Positions 55,719 to 64,000 of a stretch of DNA of 64,000 nucleotides are shown piece after piece. This DNA is from Variimorphobacter saccharofermentans (GTDB lineage Bacteria; Bacillota; Clostridia; Lachnospirales; Lachnospiraceae). A program made the translations under genes and the position numbers. Within the stretch, counting starts at the first letter, position 1. Each line of letters opens with the position of its first letter. The DNA lies in contig NZ_JACEGA010000001.1 of assembly GCF_014174405.1 (NCBI RefSeq), positions 1,455,001-1,519,000 on the forward strand. Reading direction: 5' to 3'. The notes under the pieces were generated by a model. That model had not been told where the DNA came from. It saw only the letters and a list, made by a program, of their open reading frames with translations, and made no database searches.

Positions 55719-58700
55719 TGAGCAATACTATAATTAACCGCTCTTTAAATAAAATAATGTCGTTAATAATTATAATTGGTATAATAGTGCAGTTACCTAC
55801 AAATGTATTAACACAGGAATGTAAGGCTGCAGAAAGTGGTACGTGGATACTAACTAATCATTATAATAATAAATATTTAGTAGTTTATGATATAGAAAAT
55901 GATGAAATCGTTCTTCAAGGTACTCACCACAAAAAGCAGAATGACTATTATTACGAAACGGATAATTATGTAATGACGCTTACTCCATATAATACAAGTA
56001 GCTCTTTTCCTTCAGAAGCTAGGAATAATCGTATAAAAGTATCAAAATCACCGGATGAATATGTTGGTAATGAGACTATACAAAATTACTATACTATCAA
56101 TTTCGAAGATATTGTAGGTATGGCCGGAAAACTTGGTATTTCCGGCCAAGATATCGGCGATAATGGCATTCCAGTTTATCTACATGTAATTTACGATATT
56201 TATGAAGGAAATGTAAAAAAGGTAAACGATGTTATAGGTGTTCAGGAAATGCTGAATGCACCAGAGAAATACCGATTGGGTTATTCTGCCTGGGATCCTG
56301 CCACACAAGAGAAAGTACCTAGTTATTACAATATGCGCTTCGATATTTGTCCAACTTATAGGGTAGAAGTAATTCCGGTTGACAAAGACGGAAATGAGTT
56401 ATCAGACGAACCATTTAAGACACAGAAGGTTATCTATAAAGAGACTTTTAAATATACCTTACCGGAAAGTAAGAAAAAACTCGAACATAATAACTCAATG
56501 TGGGAATATTCCGGTACATGGTATTATGGGTTTGAGAAACGAAAAACCGGATCAAAAACGAAAACAAGTAAATATACATCTAGTATTAACTTCGAGAGCC
56601 CGGATGCGACTCCTGGTTCTACGCTGACAGTATATTTGATATATGATAATGTCATTGAGCCATATAAATATAATATCATAGCAGTTGATAAAGATTATAA
56701 TGAATTAAAAGTTCTTAAGAATCCTGAAAAAGTCATGTATGGTGATAAGATAAGTTATGATCCACCGGATGAGATAACAGTTAGCAAAAAGGAATATACT
56801 TATCAAAACAAGTGGTTCCTTCGTTATATCAGCAGAGATAATGGAAGAACGAAAACTAATGGCCCCAATATGGGGGAAAAGATAGCAAACTTTATCATGC
56901 CAGATGCACAGAAGGATTCTCTAGCTACCTTTTACATGATCTACGATGATGATGACACTTCCAACCCTGCATCACCAACACCAACAGGAAAACCAAGTAT
57001 AACACCAACCCCTAAGCCATCCACTTCTCCTGGAGCTCCGACTCCATCTCCGAAACCATCTCCCTCTCCAAAGCCAGAACCTACTCCAACACCACCTCTT
57101 CCTGAAATAATAATACCTGACGAAGAAGTCATTGAGGTTGACTCAATGGAAGTGAATGCTACAGGTGTTATAAAGCCTGATGTCCGAGGAGCAGAGAAAT
57201 TTATTGCAACCCTTGGTGTACCGACTACGGAAAGTCTTTATGGTCAGGTAATCGCAAAGGAATATCTCATAAAATACCGTATCGTTAAGAAGGTAGGGGT
57301 ACAGTATTTTAATGTGAAGGTAACAAAGGATTATCTTCTTAACTATGAAACAGCTACTCCGGATTCAGATGGTGGAGGAGAGCCAGTAGAAGAAATAGTT
57401 CCGATATCTCAAACAATTACTGTGCCGAGAGCTTATGGGTACTGGGAGATTGAAAGCTTTGAGTGTTATAAAATTGACAATGCGGTGTTGAATAATTATG
57501 CCCTACCAGATGGTAAACTCATTTTAATTCCTGATAAAAATCATTATGATGCGCCGAACATCATAGTATCCCATAGCAGTAATATGGCTGATCATGTTTA
57601 TTCGCCTATAGAATCCATAGAAGGAATTACTTTGGATCCCGAGGAAGTAATGAACGAGGAGGATACCACAAGCAGGCCTGATTTTGATCCGGAGGATCTA
57701 TCTTATTATGGACTGGCAATGACCGGAGAGGCAAGAGTCCGAAGTGATACACTGATTATTAACGGAGTAACCATAATCAGTGGTGAAATGTCAGAAAGGG
57801 AAGCACCGGGAATAAATGGATCGTTGCCAATGTATGAAGATATGACACATCAAGATGCACTGTTTAAGGCAAATAATGTGATAGAAGCAACCAAACTAAA
57901 CGGAACCTATCCGTCCAATGGTACCATTACCTACTCACGTATTGCCAGTGTTAATCCTACAAAACCATCCACACTTACATACAGTATTGAAAACATTAAT
58001 GATGTTGTAATACATACACCGGTTATTTGTAAGCCAACAATTACAGCAAATAATGATAAATACGTTCAGTTAATCAATCCGGACTTAACACGAATTCAAT
58101 TAGTCCTTGATCCTGATCCAACACTTTCTGATTTTGTGGTGAATATATCCAATACCGGACCACATAGTAACAAGCTGGGATATTACACACGTGATTTTTC
58201 AAGATCACTTAGAGATCCTAATGTATCCTATATATCTAAGGAAAACGACTTACTTAAAAACCAGGTTAAGTTTCCTTTTGATGTCTACATTGACGCCGGT
58301 GTTGCCAATTATGAAGGGGATGATGATTTTATTAAGGTTGGTACTTGGATATCGATAGGCAGGGCTTCACCAAGATTCTATCTTCCCATGACGGTTAATG
58401 AAGGTAAATATACCGTACAATTTCGAACAATTGCAGTAAATGGAGATTCGTTCCTGAACAAGATGGAAGAGTATGCTAATATGAATATGGCTAATTATGT
58501 AGCAACCGATACTATCGATGTACAGGTCTCAGGGAGAATATATGGATTGAACATATATGATTTATCGGATTATCCTATATGGAAAGATGTATTCCGAATT
58601 CCCAAATCGTCTAAATTGAAGAAAGACGATTCACGTTATATAGATGGTTCAGACATGAATACCTATAGTTCAGAGAGATATTATACTTATGCACTAGGTA

Positions 58701-59626
58701 CCAATGATCAGTATGGAAAGGATACGGAACGTAATATTAAGTATACATTTCCTCTGGTTGATGGAAGTCATCCTAAATATAAGAACAAGGGTATACTAAA
58801 AACAGGTTATCTCGTAAGATTTTCGTTGGAGACTACTGGAAATATGTTCTCCGATGCAAGTAGAGTTGTCATCAAGCCGAATTTCTATTTTGTCGATAAG
58901 AATGGCGAGAATAGAGTGGCTGTAGACTTATATTATTCTGAATCAATAGATAACAAAACTAGATATTTAGTTAAGGTAGGTTCTGCTTTGGATAAGATTA
59001 ATATGAAGTTCGTATTAACAGGAGATTTAGAGCTGGCAGTTCCTGAAAAGGAGTTGAAGCAGACGGCAAGGCTACGAGGCGAAAAGTATGAAAAGTTTAT
59101 CGGACAGTATTCGCCAATGTTCAATTTCTATGAAATCAAGCTTTGTTCTCCATTTAGAACCTACGCTAATAATGAATATGTGAATAGGATGAAGTCCTAC
59201 GCTTCCTTTACGAAAGTGACAGAAGCTGGCATTACTGAAGATAAGATGTTAGAAAGACTGCAAAGATGGTACGGACAATACTATATCCCTAATGAGGTAC
59301 ATGTGGTTAAGAAGGGTTTTGACGTAATGGATTATGTAGATAAGTACGGCGTAGATTATGGAGAAGATTTCTGGTTGAAGGATGGATACATCATAGTTAA
59401 TCTCACTATAGAAACGATTGGTGATGATGGTACACGGAGGCTAAGCTATATTAATTCAAAGAATTACCGTGATTATGGACATTGCAGCATGTGGGTAATG
59501 GAAGGACCGCCTCAGCAAAAATCAAGCTACAAAGGACCGACATTTACATTTTATGCAGGCGATTTCGTTATATATCATTCCTCAAAAAGGATGTCAGAGG
59601 ACTATGAAGCAGGAGCAATCTATTAG
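55718..59626 (+). CDS. Giant surface protein with Pro-rich PTP linker
   Basis: A 1302-residue secreted protein: signal-type helix at about 12-30, a region with two similar segments (PVDKDGNELSDEPFKTQKV and AVDKDYNELKVLKNPEKV), a Pro/Thr/Ser linker at about 411-463, and a long beta-rich remainder (DUF5704-like in general style, not certain). No LPXTG or exosortase tail and no C-terminal helix is seen, so attachment must be by another route. Probably exported with the SLH-like protein encoded before it. Confidence 0.6.
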   Translation: MSNTIINRSLNKIMSLIIIIGIIVQLPTNVLTQECKAAESGTWILTNHYNNKYLVVYDIENDEIVLQGTHHKKQNDYYYETDNYVMTLTPYNTSSSFPSEARNNRIKVSKSPDEYVGNETIQNYYTINFEDIVGMAGKLGISGQDIGDNGIPVYLHVIYDIYEGNVKKVNDVIGVQEMLNAPEKYRLGYSAWDPATQEKVPSYYNMRFDICPTYRVEVIPVDKDGNELSDEPFKTQKVIYKETFKYTLPESKKKLEHNNSMWEYSGTWYYGFEKRKTGSKTKTSKYTSSINFESPDATPGSTLTVYLIYDNVIEPYKYNIIAVDKDYNELKVLKNPEKVMYGDKISYDPPDEITVSKKEYTYQNKWFLRYISRDNGRTKTNGPNMGEKIANFIMPDAQKDSLATFYMIYDDDDTSNPASPTPTGKPSITPTPKPSTSPGAPTPSPKPSPSPKPEPTPTPPLPEIIIPDEEVIEVDSMEVNATGVIKPDVRGAEKFIATLGVPTTESLYGQVIAKEYLIKYRIVKKVGVQYFNVKVTKDYLLNYETATPDSDGGGEPVEEIVPISQTITVPRAYGYWEIESFECYKIDNAVLNNYALPDGKLILIPDKNHYDAPNIIVSHSSNMADHVYSPIESIEGITLDPEEVMNEEDTTSRPDFDPEDLSYYGLAMTGEARVRSDTLIINGVTIISGEMSEREAPGINGSLPMYEDMTHQDALFKANNVIEATKLNGTYPSNGTITYSRIASVNPTKPSTLTYSIENINDVVIHTPVICKPTITANNDKYVQLINPDLTRIQLVLDPDPTLSDFVVNISNTGPHSNKLGYYTRDFSRSLRDPNVSYISKENDLLKNQVKFPFDVYIDAGVANYEGDDDFIKVGTWISIGRASPRFYLPMTVNEGKYTVQFRTIAVNGDSFLNKMEEYANMNMANYVATDTIDVQVSGRIYGLNIYDLSDYPIWKDVFRIPKSSKLKKDDSRYIDGSDMNTYSSERYYTYALGTNDQYGKDTERNIKYTFPLVDGSHPKYKNKGILKTGYLVRFSLETTGNMFSDASRVVIKPNFYFVDKNGENRVAVDLYYSESIDNKTRYLVKVGSALDKINMKFVLTGDLELAVPEKELKQTARLRGEKYEKFIGQYSPMFNFYEIKLCSPFRTYANNEYVNRMKSYASFTKVTEAGITEDKMLERLQRWYGQYYIPNEVHVVKKGFDVMDYVDKYGVDYGEDFWLKDGYIIVNLTIETIGDDGTRRLSYINSKNYRDYGHCSMWVMEGPPQQKSSYKGPTFTFYAGDFVIYHSSKRMSEDYEAGAIY

Positions 59627-59673
59627 GTTAACATAATACGAAATGAAATACAAAGTGTAGCACGAAATATTGT

Positions 59674-59709
59674 AGTGCAAGTTACATATCAATCTATGTT
59701 ACTTGCACT
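59674..59709 (+). terminator. Terminator after the giant surface protein gene
   Basis: AGTGCAAGTTACATA pairs with TATGTTACTTGCACT with one mismatch, enclosing a short loop. The following TTCACTTATATTATATTTC is only a weak T-run. Confidence 0.6.
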
Positions 59710-59938
59710 TCACTTATATTATATTTCTGTTATAGATAATAAAAACAGTGTTATTTGAGAATGTAAGGGCTCCAAAAAAGTAGTTATAGTAATAAAATCC
59801 AATTTATGATAATATGAACACATATCGTGGTATCGATTTATATCTTTATATTATTTCATTTCATAGCATTATCAAGGTTAGTGAACAGGTACATGATGAA
59901 ATGATATTACTAATTTGAATGAATGAGGAGGAATAGGG

Positions 59939-60040
59939 ATGGGTTATACAAATGTAGAGAAACTAATCTTTGACAAAGAACATGAGATGTGGAAAGCAGC
60001 AAGTAATATCAATGTATCCAAGTCATTAATTAATTTGTAG
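59939..60040 (+). CDS. Possible small protein (33 residues)
   Basis: ATG behind GAGGAGGAATAGGG, a near-perfect ribosome site. The peptide reads MGYTNVEKLIFDKEHEMWKA and ends before the AraC-type gene, about 14 bp from its ATG. It has no known relative that I recognise and no signal or helix. It may be a leader peptide or the start of a decayed gene. Otherwise the gap 59627-60054 holds only the terminator. Confidence 0.35.
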   Translation: MGYTNVEKLIFDKEHEMWKAASNINVSKSLINL

Positions 60041-60054
60041 GAAAGAGGCTGTCT

Positions 60055-60921
60055 ATGGAGGATTTTCACTGGATACAATCCTTAGTAGGAGAAAGTGTCA
60101 CCGAGGAGGAACTAAAATATGTAGATTGTTATGTGAATAGGAATCTTGGGCTGTTTATACCTTCTACGGGCAAATGCCTGTATGCTGCAAGACCGTTCCA
60201 CGTGCATCCTTCTTATATGTTTATTATTGCATTTGGCTATGATAAGGATAAAGTAAAGCCGACGATTGATATAAAGGAAGATCATTATCTAGCTTTCGCT
60301 TTATCTCCGGATATACCGCATACCGATGAAGAAGGGATGCTGAAGCATTATTACTGTCTATTAATAGACAAGGAGTACTTCGAGGAGCAGTATAAAATGT
60401 ATACCAATGAGGAACCGTATTTTAATTGGACGCAATTTGCAGTATGCCATGATATCCTAAAGATATTAAATACATTCGCTTTTGAATATAGTAAAAAGAT
60501 GATGAATTCGGATATCACGCTGCAGGCTCAAAGTACCATCATCACCCATTGGTTGATTCGAAGTATATTGGGAGAGGCTTATGACTTACGCGCCATATCC
60601 TCCAATTATGCCGTAGCACGGGCAGAGCATTACATAGAACAACATTATAGTGAGCCGATTACGGTCAAAAGGCTTGCTGAAATTGGAAATATATCAGTAT
60701 CCGGCTTTAATCGGATATTTAAGAAGGAAACAAAGCTGTCACCGATTGAGTACCTAATACAGGTGAGACTGGAGAAATCAAAGAAGCTTCTTATAAGAAA
60801 AGAAATACCGATTACTGAGATTGCGTTGCGCTGTGGATTTAGTAGCAGCTCACATTATTCTTCGTGCTTTCATAAGCGGTACAATGTTACGCCGTCGGAA
60901 TATCGGAACTCTTATTCCTAA
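60055..60921 (+). CDS. AraC family transcriptional regulator
   Basis: A 288-residue regulator: an unrecognised N-terminal domain with HVHPSYMF (cupin-like), and a C-terminal double helix-turn-helix (ITVKRLAEIGNISVSGFNRIFKK and EIALRCGFSSSSHYSSCFHKRYNVTPSEYR). Probably controls sugar-use genes such as the arabinosidase and sugar-binding genes nearby. ATG 60055 is supported by AGGAAAGAGG. Confidence 0.9.
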   Translation: MEDFHWIQSLVGESVTEEELKYVDCYVNRNLGLFIPSTGKCLYAARPFHVHPSYMFIIAFGYDKDKVKPTIDIKEDHYLAFALSPDIPHTDEEGMLKHYYCLLIDKEYFEEQYKMYTNEEPYFNWTQFAVCHDILKILNTFAFEYSKKMMNSDITLQAQSTIITHWLIRSILGEAYDLRAISSNYAVARAEHYIEQHYSEPITVKRLAEIGNISVSGFNRIFKKETKLSPIEYLIQVRLEKSKKLLIRKEIPITEIALRCGFSSSSHYSSCFHKRYNVTPSEYRNSYS

Positions 60922-61156
60922 TGTTACAGACCGTTATCAATTCTGATGAAGATGCAGTCAAAACCGTTAATGAGATATTGAGATACAGTTCTATCTGGCT
61001 ATCAATCCGGGAATATATTCATAGCAAATATATTTGGAAGGAAATACAGGCCGGTCCGAACTGTATTTTTTTGATATTAATTAATAGAAATTTGATATTC
61101 TGGATGAAAGTGTTCCTTTATAATTTTACCATTCATTAAAAGGAGGAGTAAATAAT

Positions 61157-61579
61157 ATGACGAAGGAAGAAATATTTCAATTTATGAATGAAAATCCGGT
61201 TTTCTATTTAGCTTCAATGGATGGCGATCAGCCAAGAGTACGGGGAATGCTTCTATTCAGAGCGAATGAAGATGGGATAATCTTTCACACTTCGGCTCAG
61301 AAGGATGTATATGCTCAAATAAGAAATAATCCGAAGGCAGAACTCTGCTTTTTTGGGAATGGAATGCAAATAAGGGTTACTGGAGAGTTAGAATATGTTC
61401 AGGATAATGAACTAAAAGAGGAAATATACAATCATCCATCCAGAAAATTCCTTCAGGTATGGAGAGAAAATGGCATTTCAGATGATATACTTCGTATTTT
61501 TAACTTGAGAAAAGCAACTGCTGTTATATGGACGATGGAGACTAATTTTGCAGAAAAGGTACCGATAAGCTTATTCTAA
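61157..61579 (+). CDS. Pyridoxamine 5'-phosphate oxidase family protein
   Basis: A 140-residue split-barrel flavin-binding protein: FYLASMDGDQPRVRGM, HTSAQKDVYAQIRNNPKAELCFF, and VTGELEYVQDNELKEEIY. Such proteins bind FMN or F420-like cofactors; most are not true PNPOx. AGGAGGAG precedes the ATG. 60922-61156 upstream has no convincing gene. Confidence 0.9.
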   Translation: MTKEEIFQFMNENPVFYLASMDGDQPRVRGMLLFRANEDGIIFHTSAQKDVYAQIRNNPKAELCFFGNGMQIRVTGELEYVQDNELKEEIYNHPSRKFLQVWRENGISDDILRIFNLRKATAVIWTMETNFAEKVPISLF

Positions 61580-61588
61580 TTTATAACG

Positions 61589-61617
61589 ATAGGAAGTGCG
61601 CAAAGCGCACTTCCTAT
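61589..61617. terminator. Bidirectional terminator between convergent genes
   Basis: ATAGGAAGTGCGC (61589-61601) and GCGCACTTCCTAT (61605-61617) form a perfect 13-bp stem with an AAA loop. It lies between the plus-strand PNPOx-like gene and the minus-strand GH43 gene and can serve both. Confidence 0.75.
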
Positions 61618-61624
61618 TATTAAT

Positions 61625-62584
61625 CTAGCTCAGAGGAGCTACTTTTTTTGCCCAAATAGCGATGCCATGATCCGTCTTACCCGTAAGAATAATGGTTTCC
61701 TGATTCAATTCATGATCCCAGGCTGCGGAGGCAATAAGGTGTTCCCTTCGATCACCGTAAGTGATCACGACGGATTGATCGTTGTCCGCAGACCAGCTTC
61801 CCTGAATGGAACAGCATTCGTAATAGTGATCTTTATCCAGCTTCATGGGTACAGAACACTGTACTCCCTGGGGAAGAGAAGGAGTTAACTGAATTCGTTC
61901 ATAATGACCGAGAAGTAATTCCTCAGGAATGGGCTGTGATATCTCACCGCTATAGGGTTCTGCGCTGGCAACCGGCCAGCCGTCCGGTGTCCAGAACATC
62001 TTACGAATCTGCATCGTAGAGGGTTCGGGAGTTCTTCTAAAGTTCTGTTCCCTTATATGGTATACGAGAAACCACTCACCGTCTGCGTTACGCAGTACGG
62101 AATTGTGTCCCGGTGCCATATATGGAACACCATCATTCCAGCGATATCCGCAAGCAATCATAAATCCAACTGAGTTATCTGAATCATCAATATCCGATAA
62201 ATCTCTGCCGTTTATATCATGAAAGGGTCCTGTGATGGTTCTGCTTCGACCTACACGAATGTTGTAATCCGTTTTTAAGGAACCATAGGATACAAAAAGA
62301 TAGTAGTAGCCTGTATCGGGATTATATATCATGTAGGGGCCTTCGATTGCTCCGCTCATCCATTGAGGACGTCTTGCAACACAGGTGCCTATGCCTTCTT
62401 CAGCTGCGAGGCCTGTTTCCCTGTCCAGAAGAAGCATATGACATCCGCCCCAGAAGGAGCCGTATAATAGGTACATCTCCCCGGTTGTAACATCGGTAAT
62501 AATATTGGCATCAATGGCATTGACAGGTAATTGGTCCGAGGTTTTTAATACACAGCCTCTCGGAATAAATGGACCTTCTGGAGC
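61625..62584 (-). pseudogene. GH43 family arabinosidase, 5'-truncated
   Basis: Read on the minus strand from about 62584: PEGPFIPRGCVLKTSDQLPV, NAIDANIITDVTTGE, then MYLLYGSFWGGCH, MSGAIEGPYMIYN and HNSVLRNADGEWFLVYH. This matches family 43 glycosidases such as arabinan endo-1,5-alpha-L-arabinosidase. The catalytic proton donor lies in the EGPYM stretch. The 5' part (signal peptide and first blade with the general-base Asp) is missing; the frame opens without a start codon at the junction near 62580. An internal ATG at 62476 would not give a whole enzyme. Confidence 0.75.
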
Positions 62585-63935
62585 TCAAATTGAAGTCAAA
62601 GAAGAGGCAACTGAGAACATAAAAGTAGATGCTGATTATAGCAATGCTGATTTGAAGGTATTCATTTTTGCTCAGGATCATGAAAAAGCCGTATACCAGT
62701 CTTTGATTGATAGATTTACAGAAAGTACCGGAGCAAAGGTAACATTTGAAGTTACCACTTCAGATGAGTATAATCAGAAGATGCTTGCTAATAAGGCAGC
62801 TGGAGATATGCCTGACATATTCTATGTAGGACCTGAAGCGGTAGCCAGCTATGTAGATGATGGCTTTGTTCAACCTCTTGATAATTTAGTAGATACATCA
62901 GTAGTCAATGATCTTTGGGGTTCTGTAGGCAATGCTTATCGTTACGACGGTAAGGTTGCTGGTACTGGTGAAGGTTCCTTATACTGCTTACCGAAGGATT
63001 TCTCAACCTTTGCTTTTGCTTACAACAAGGATATATTTGATGCGGCAGGCGTAGCTTACCCGGATCCTGCAAATCCTTATACCTGGGAAGAATTCGTTGA
63101 AGTATGTAAAGCTCTGACCAAGGATACGGATGGCGATGGTGAAATCGATCAATGGGGTACTGCAAATGCATTCCAATGGGCTTTTGATGCATTTCTTTAC
63201 ACCAATGGAGGACATTTCCTTAACGATGATTATACAAAGGTAGTGATTGACGGACAGCAGGAATTCATCGATGCATTCCAGTTCTTTGCAGACTTGACAT
63301 GCAAGTATAAAGTAACTCCTACCGTAGAACAGGATACTGCTCTTGGTGGATACCAGAGATGGTTAGATGGACAGATTGGTTTCTATGCATGTGGTACCTG
63401 GGATGTTGGTGCATTCATGGATAAGAATACCTTCCCTTATAACTGGGGTCTCTGCGGATGGCCTACAGGTAAGACTGGTGTGTCTATGACACGTAATGGT
63501 TCTGTTGGTTTCGCAATTTCTTCAGATACGAAATATCCTGAAGCAGCTGCAGCATTAATCACCCTGTTCTCCACAGATCTGGAAGGCCAGAGAGTACTCT
63601 CCGGTGAGACAACAGGAGCTTCCTTACAGATCCCGAATATCATGAGCTATGCTAAGGGAGATTTCAAAGCGAAAATTGCTGATGGAACTATTCCTTACGG
63701 TGATAATGTAGATGTAATCTTCAATTACATTGAAGGAACTGATAAATACCAAGGTATTTTTGTTGAAACAAATTATACCTATAATGCTGACTGGTGGTCC
63801 ACATTCTTAGGTGGCGGTTATGAATACGTATTAACCGGAGAGAAGACAGCAGCTGAGTACTGTGCTGAAATTCAGCCTGCAATGCAGGAAGCACTCGATG
63901 CAGCGAATGAATTAAAAGCGGCAGCACAACAATAA
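62505..63935 (+). CDS. Sugar ABC transporter substrate-binding protein, 5'-truncated
   Basis: From about 62580 on, the frame reads ADLKVFIFAQDHEKAVYQSLIDRF, NQKMLANKAAGDMPDIFYVG and GYQRWLDGQIGFYACGTWDVG, a family 1 solute-binding protein for sugars. The signal peptide and lipobox Cys are missing. The first 25 codons (MASMALTGNWSEVF...) are antisense to the GH43 gene and so are not native. It should lie with ABC permeases beyond the window. Non-functional for uptake unless the true 5' end exists elsewhere. Confidence 0.75.
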   Translation: MASMALTGNWSEVFNTQPLGINGPSGAQIEVKEEATENIKVDADYSNADLKVFIFAQDHEKAVYQSLIDRFTESTGAKVTFEVTTSDEYNQKMLANKAAGDMPDIFYVGPEAVASYVDDGFVQPLDNLVDTSVVNDLWGSVGNAYRYDGKVAGTGEGSLYCLPKDFSTFAFAYNKDIFDAAGVAYPDPANPYTWEEFVEVCKALTKDTDGDGEIDQWGTANAFQWAFDAFLYTNGGHFLNDDYTKVVIDGQQEFIDAFQFFADLTCKYKVTPTVEQDTALGGYQRWLDGQIGFYACGTWDVGAFMDKNTFPYNWGLCGWPTGKTGVSMTRNGSVGFAISSDTKYPEAAAALITLFSTDLEGQRVLSGETTGASLQIPNIMSYAKGDFKAKIADGTIPYGDNVDVIFNYIEGTDKYQGIFVETNYTYNADWWSTFLGGGYEYVLTGEKTAAEYCAEIQPAMQEALDAANELKAAAQQ

Positions 63936-63970
63936 TTATAGAAGCAATCATTGACAGGTAATCTAAAGTA

Positions 63971-63999
63971 ACCCTGTGGCACAGGTGTTGTCACAGGGT
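63971..63999 (+). terminator. Hairpin after the substrate-binding protein gene
   Basis: ACCCTGTG (63971-63978) pairs with CACAGGGT (63992-63999). The window ends before any T-run, so it may be a terminator or the intercistronic hairpin commonly found between a binding-protein gene and its permease genes. Confidence 0.5.
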
Positions 64000-64000
64000 A

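Noticed and set aside
56941..57132. Gly/Val-rich frame on the minus strand
   Set aside because: It is the antisense of the Pro/Thr linker of the giant surface protein.
60921..61139. A 72-codon frame after the AraC gene
   Set aside because: It starts at the AraC stop without a ribosome site, has a composition unlike neighbouring proteins and no recognisable motif.
62518..63962. CATTGACAGGTAAT present at 62518 and again at 63949, as a possible recombination repeat
   Set aside because: A 14-bp match is expected by chance in 64 kb; it does not coincide with the junction at about 62580.

Overview
The window is a contiguous piece of a low-GC Firmicutes chromosome, most likely a Lachnospiraceae-type clostridium. 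This rests on AT-rich codon use, strong AGGAGG-type ribosome sites, an intact sporulation sigma factor (SigK), an IreB/RuvX/YrzB/RNase J/TrmR/TrhP block as in other Firmicutes, and DUF6179/DUF6323-type and UPF0210 proteins. Nearly all genes lie on the plus strand.

Layout. 1-2311 is the 3' part of a 23S rRNA gene, followed by a small GNRA-capped hairpin and a terminator; no 5S rRNA is visible. 2639-11665 is a Gram-positive exosortase (XrtG) island: a large membrane protein with an N-terminal 6-pyruvoyl-tetrahydropterin-synthase-like (PTPS-like) domain, a secreted two-module protein with a C-terminal sorting tail, the XrtG transpeptidase-like enzyme, a processive-type glycosyltransferase, a membrane protein with a decayed GGDEF-like domain, a stand-alone PTPS-like protein, and a GT2-GtrA glycosyltransferase. 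It looks like a system that makes a surface glycan or lipid-linked glycan and attaches or releases a surface protein. 11818-13253 is a paired hypothetical operon; 13588-13670 is a tRNA-Leu on the minus strand.

13772-36521 is ordinary chromosome: a zinc-finger anti-sigma-like protein, polA, coaE, a YycJ-type hydrolase, an ACT/UPF0210 pair, pepD, LCP and M23 wall proteins, cysteine desulfurase plus thiI, an HPr-like protein, mtaB, ireB, ruvX, DUF1292, a Fur-family regulator, RNase J, a shortened MltG-like protein, trmR, trhP and sigK. It ends in an IS30 transposase remnant and a small inverted-repeat element.

37312-54237 is a highly divergent Tad/type IVc-like secretion locus driven from a clear promoter. 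It has two ParA-like proteins without the Walker A lysine, a third without any Walker A, a CpaB/SAF protein, a CpaF ATPase with an N-terminal membrane anchor, one long TadB/TadC-like platform protein, three tandem pilin-like paralogues, an M50-type membrane protease, and two large surface proteins that alternate Ig-like domains with zinc-ribbon knuckles. No Flp-type prepilin or prepilin peptidase is seen. 54417-59626 is a second unit with its own promoter, encoding an SLH-like protein and a 1302-residue surface protein. This is the most novel part of the window.

60055-64000 holds an AraC regulator, a PNPOx-like protein, and a head-to-head pair (GH43 arabinosidase and sugar-binding lipoprotein) that both lack their 5' ends at one junction near 62580, indicating a deletion, rearrangement or assembly chimera.
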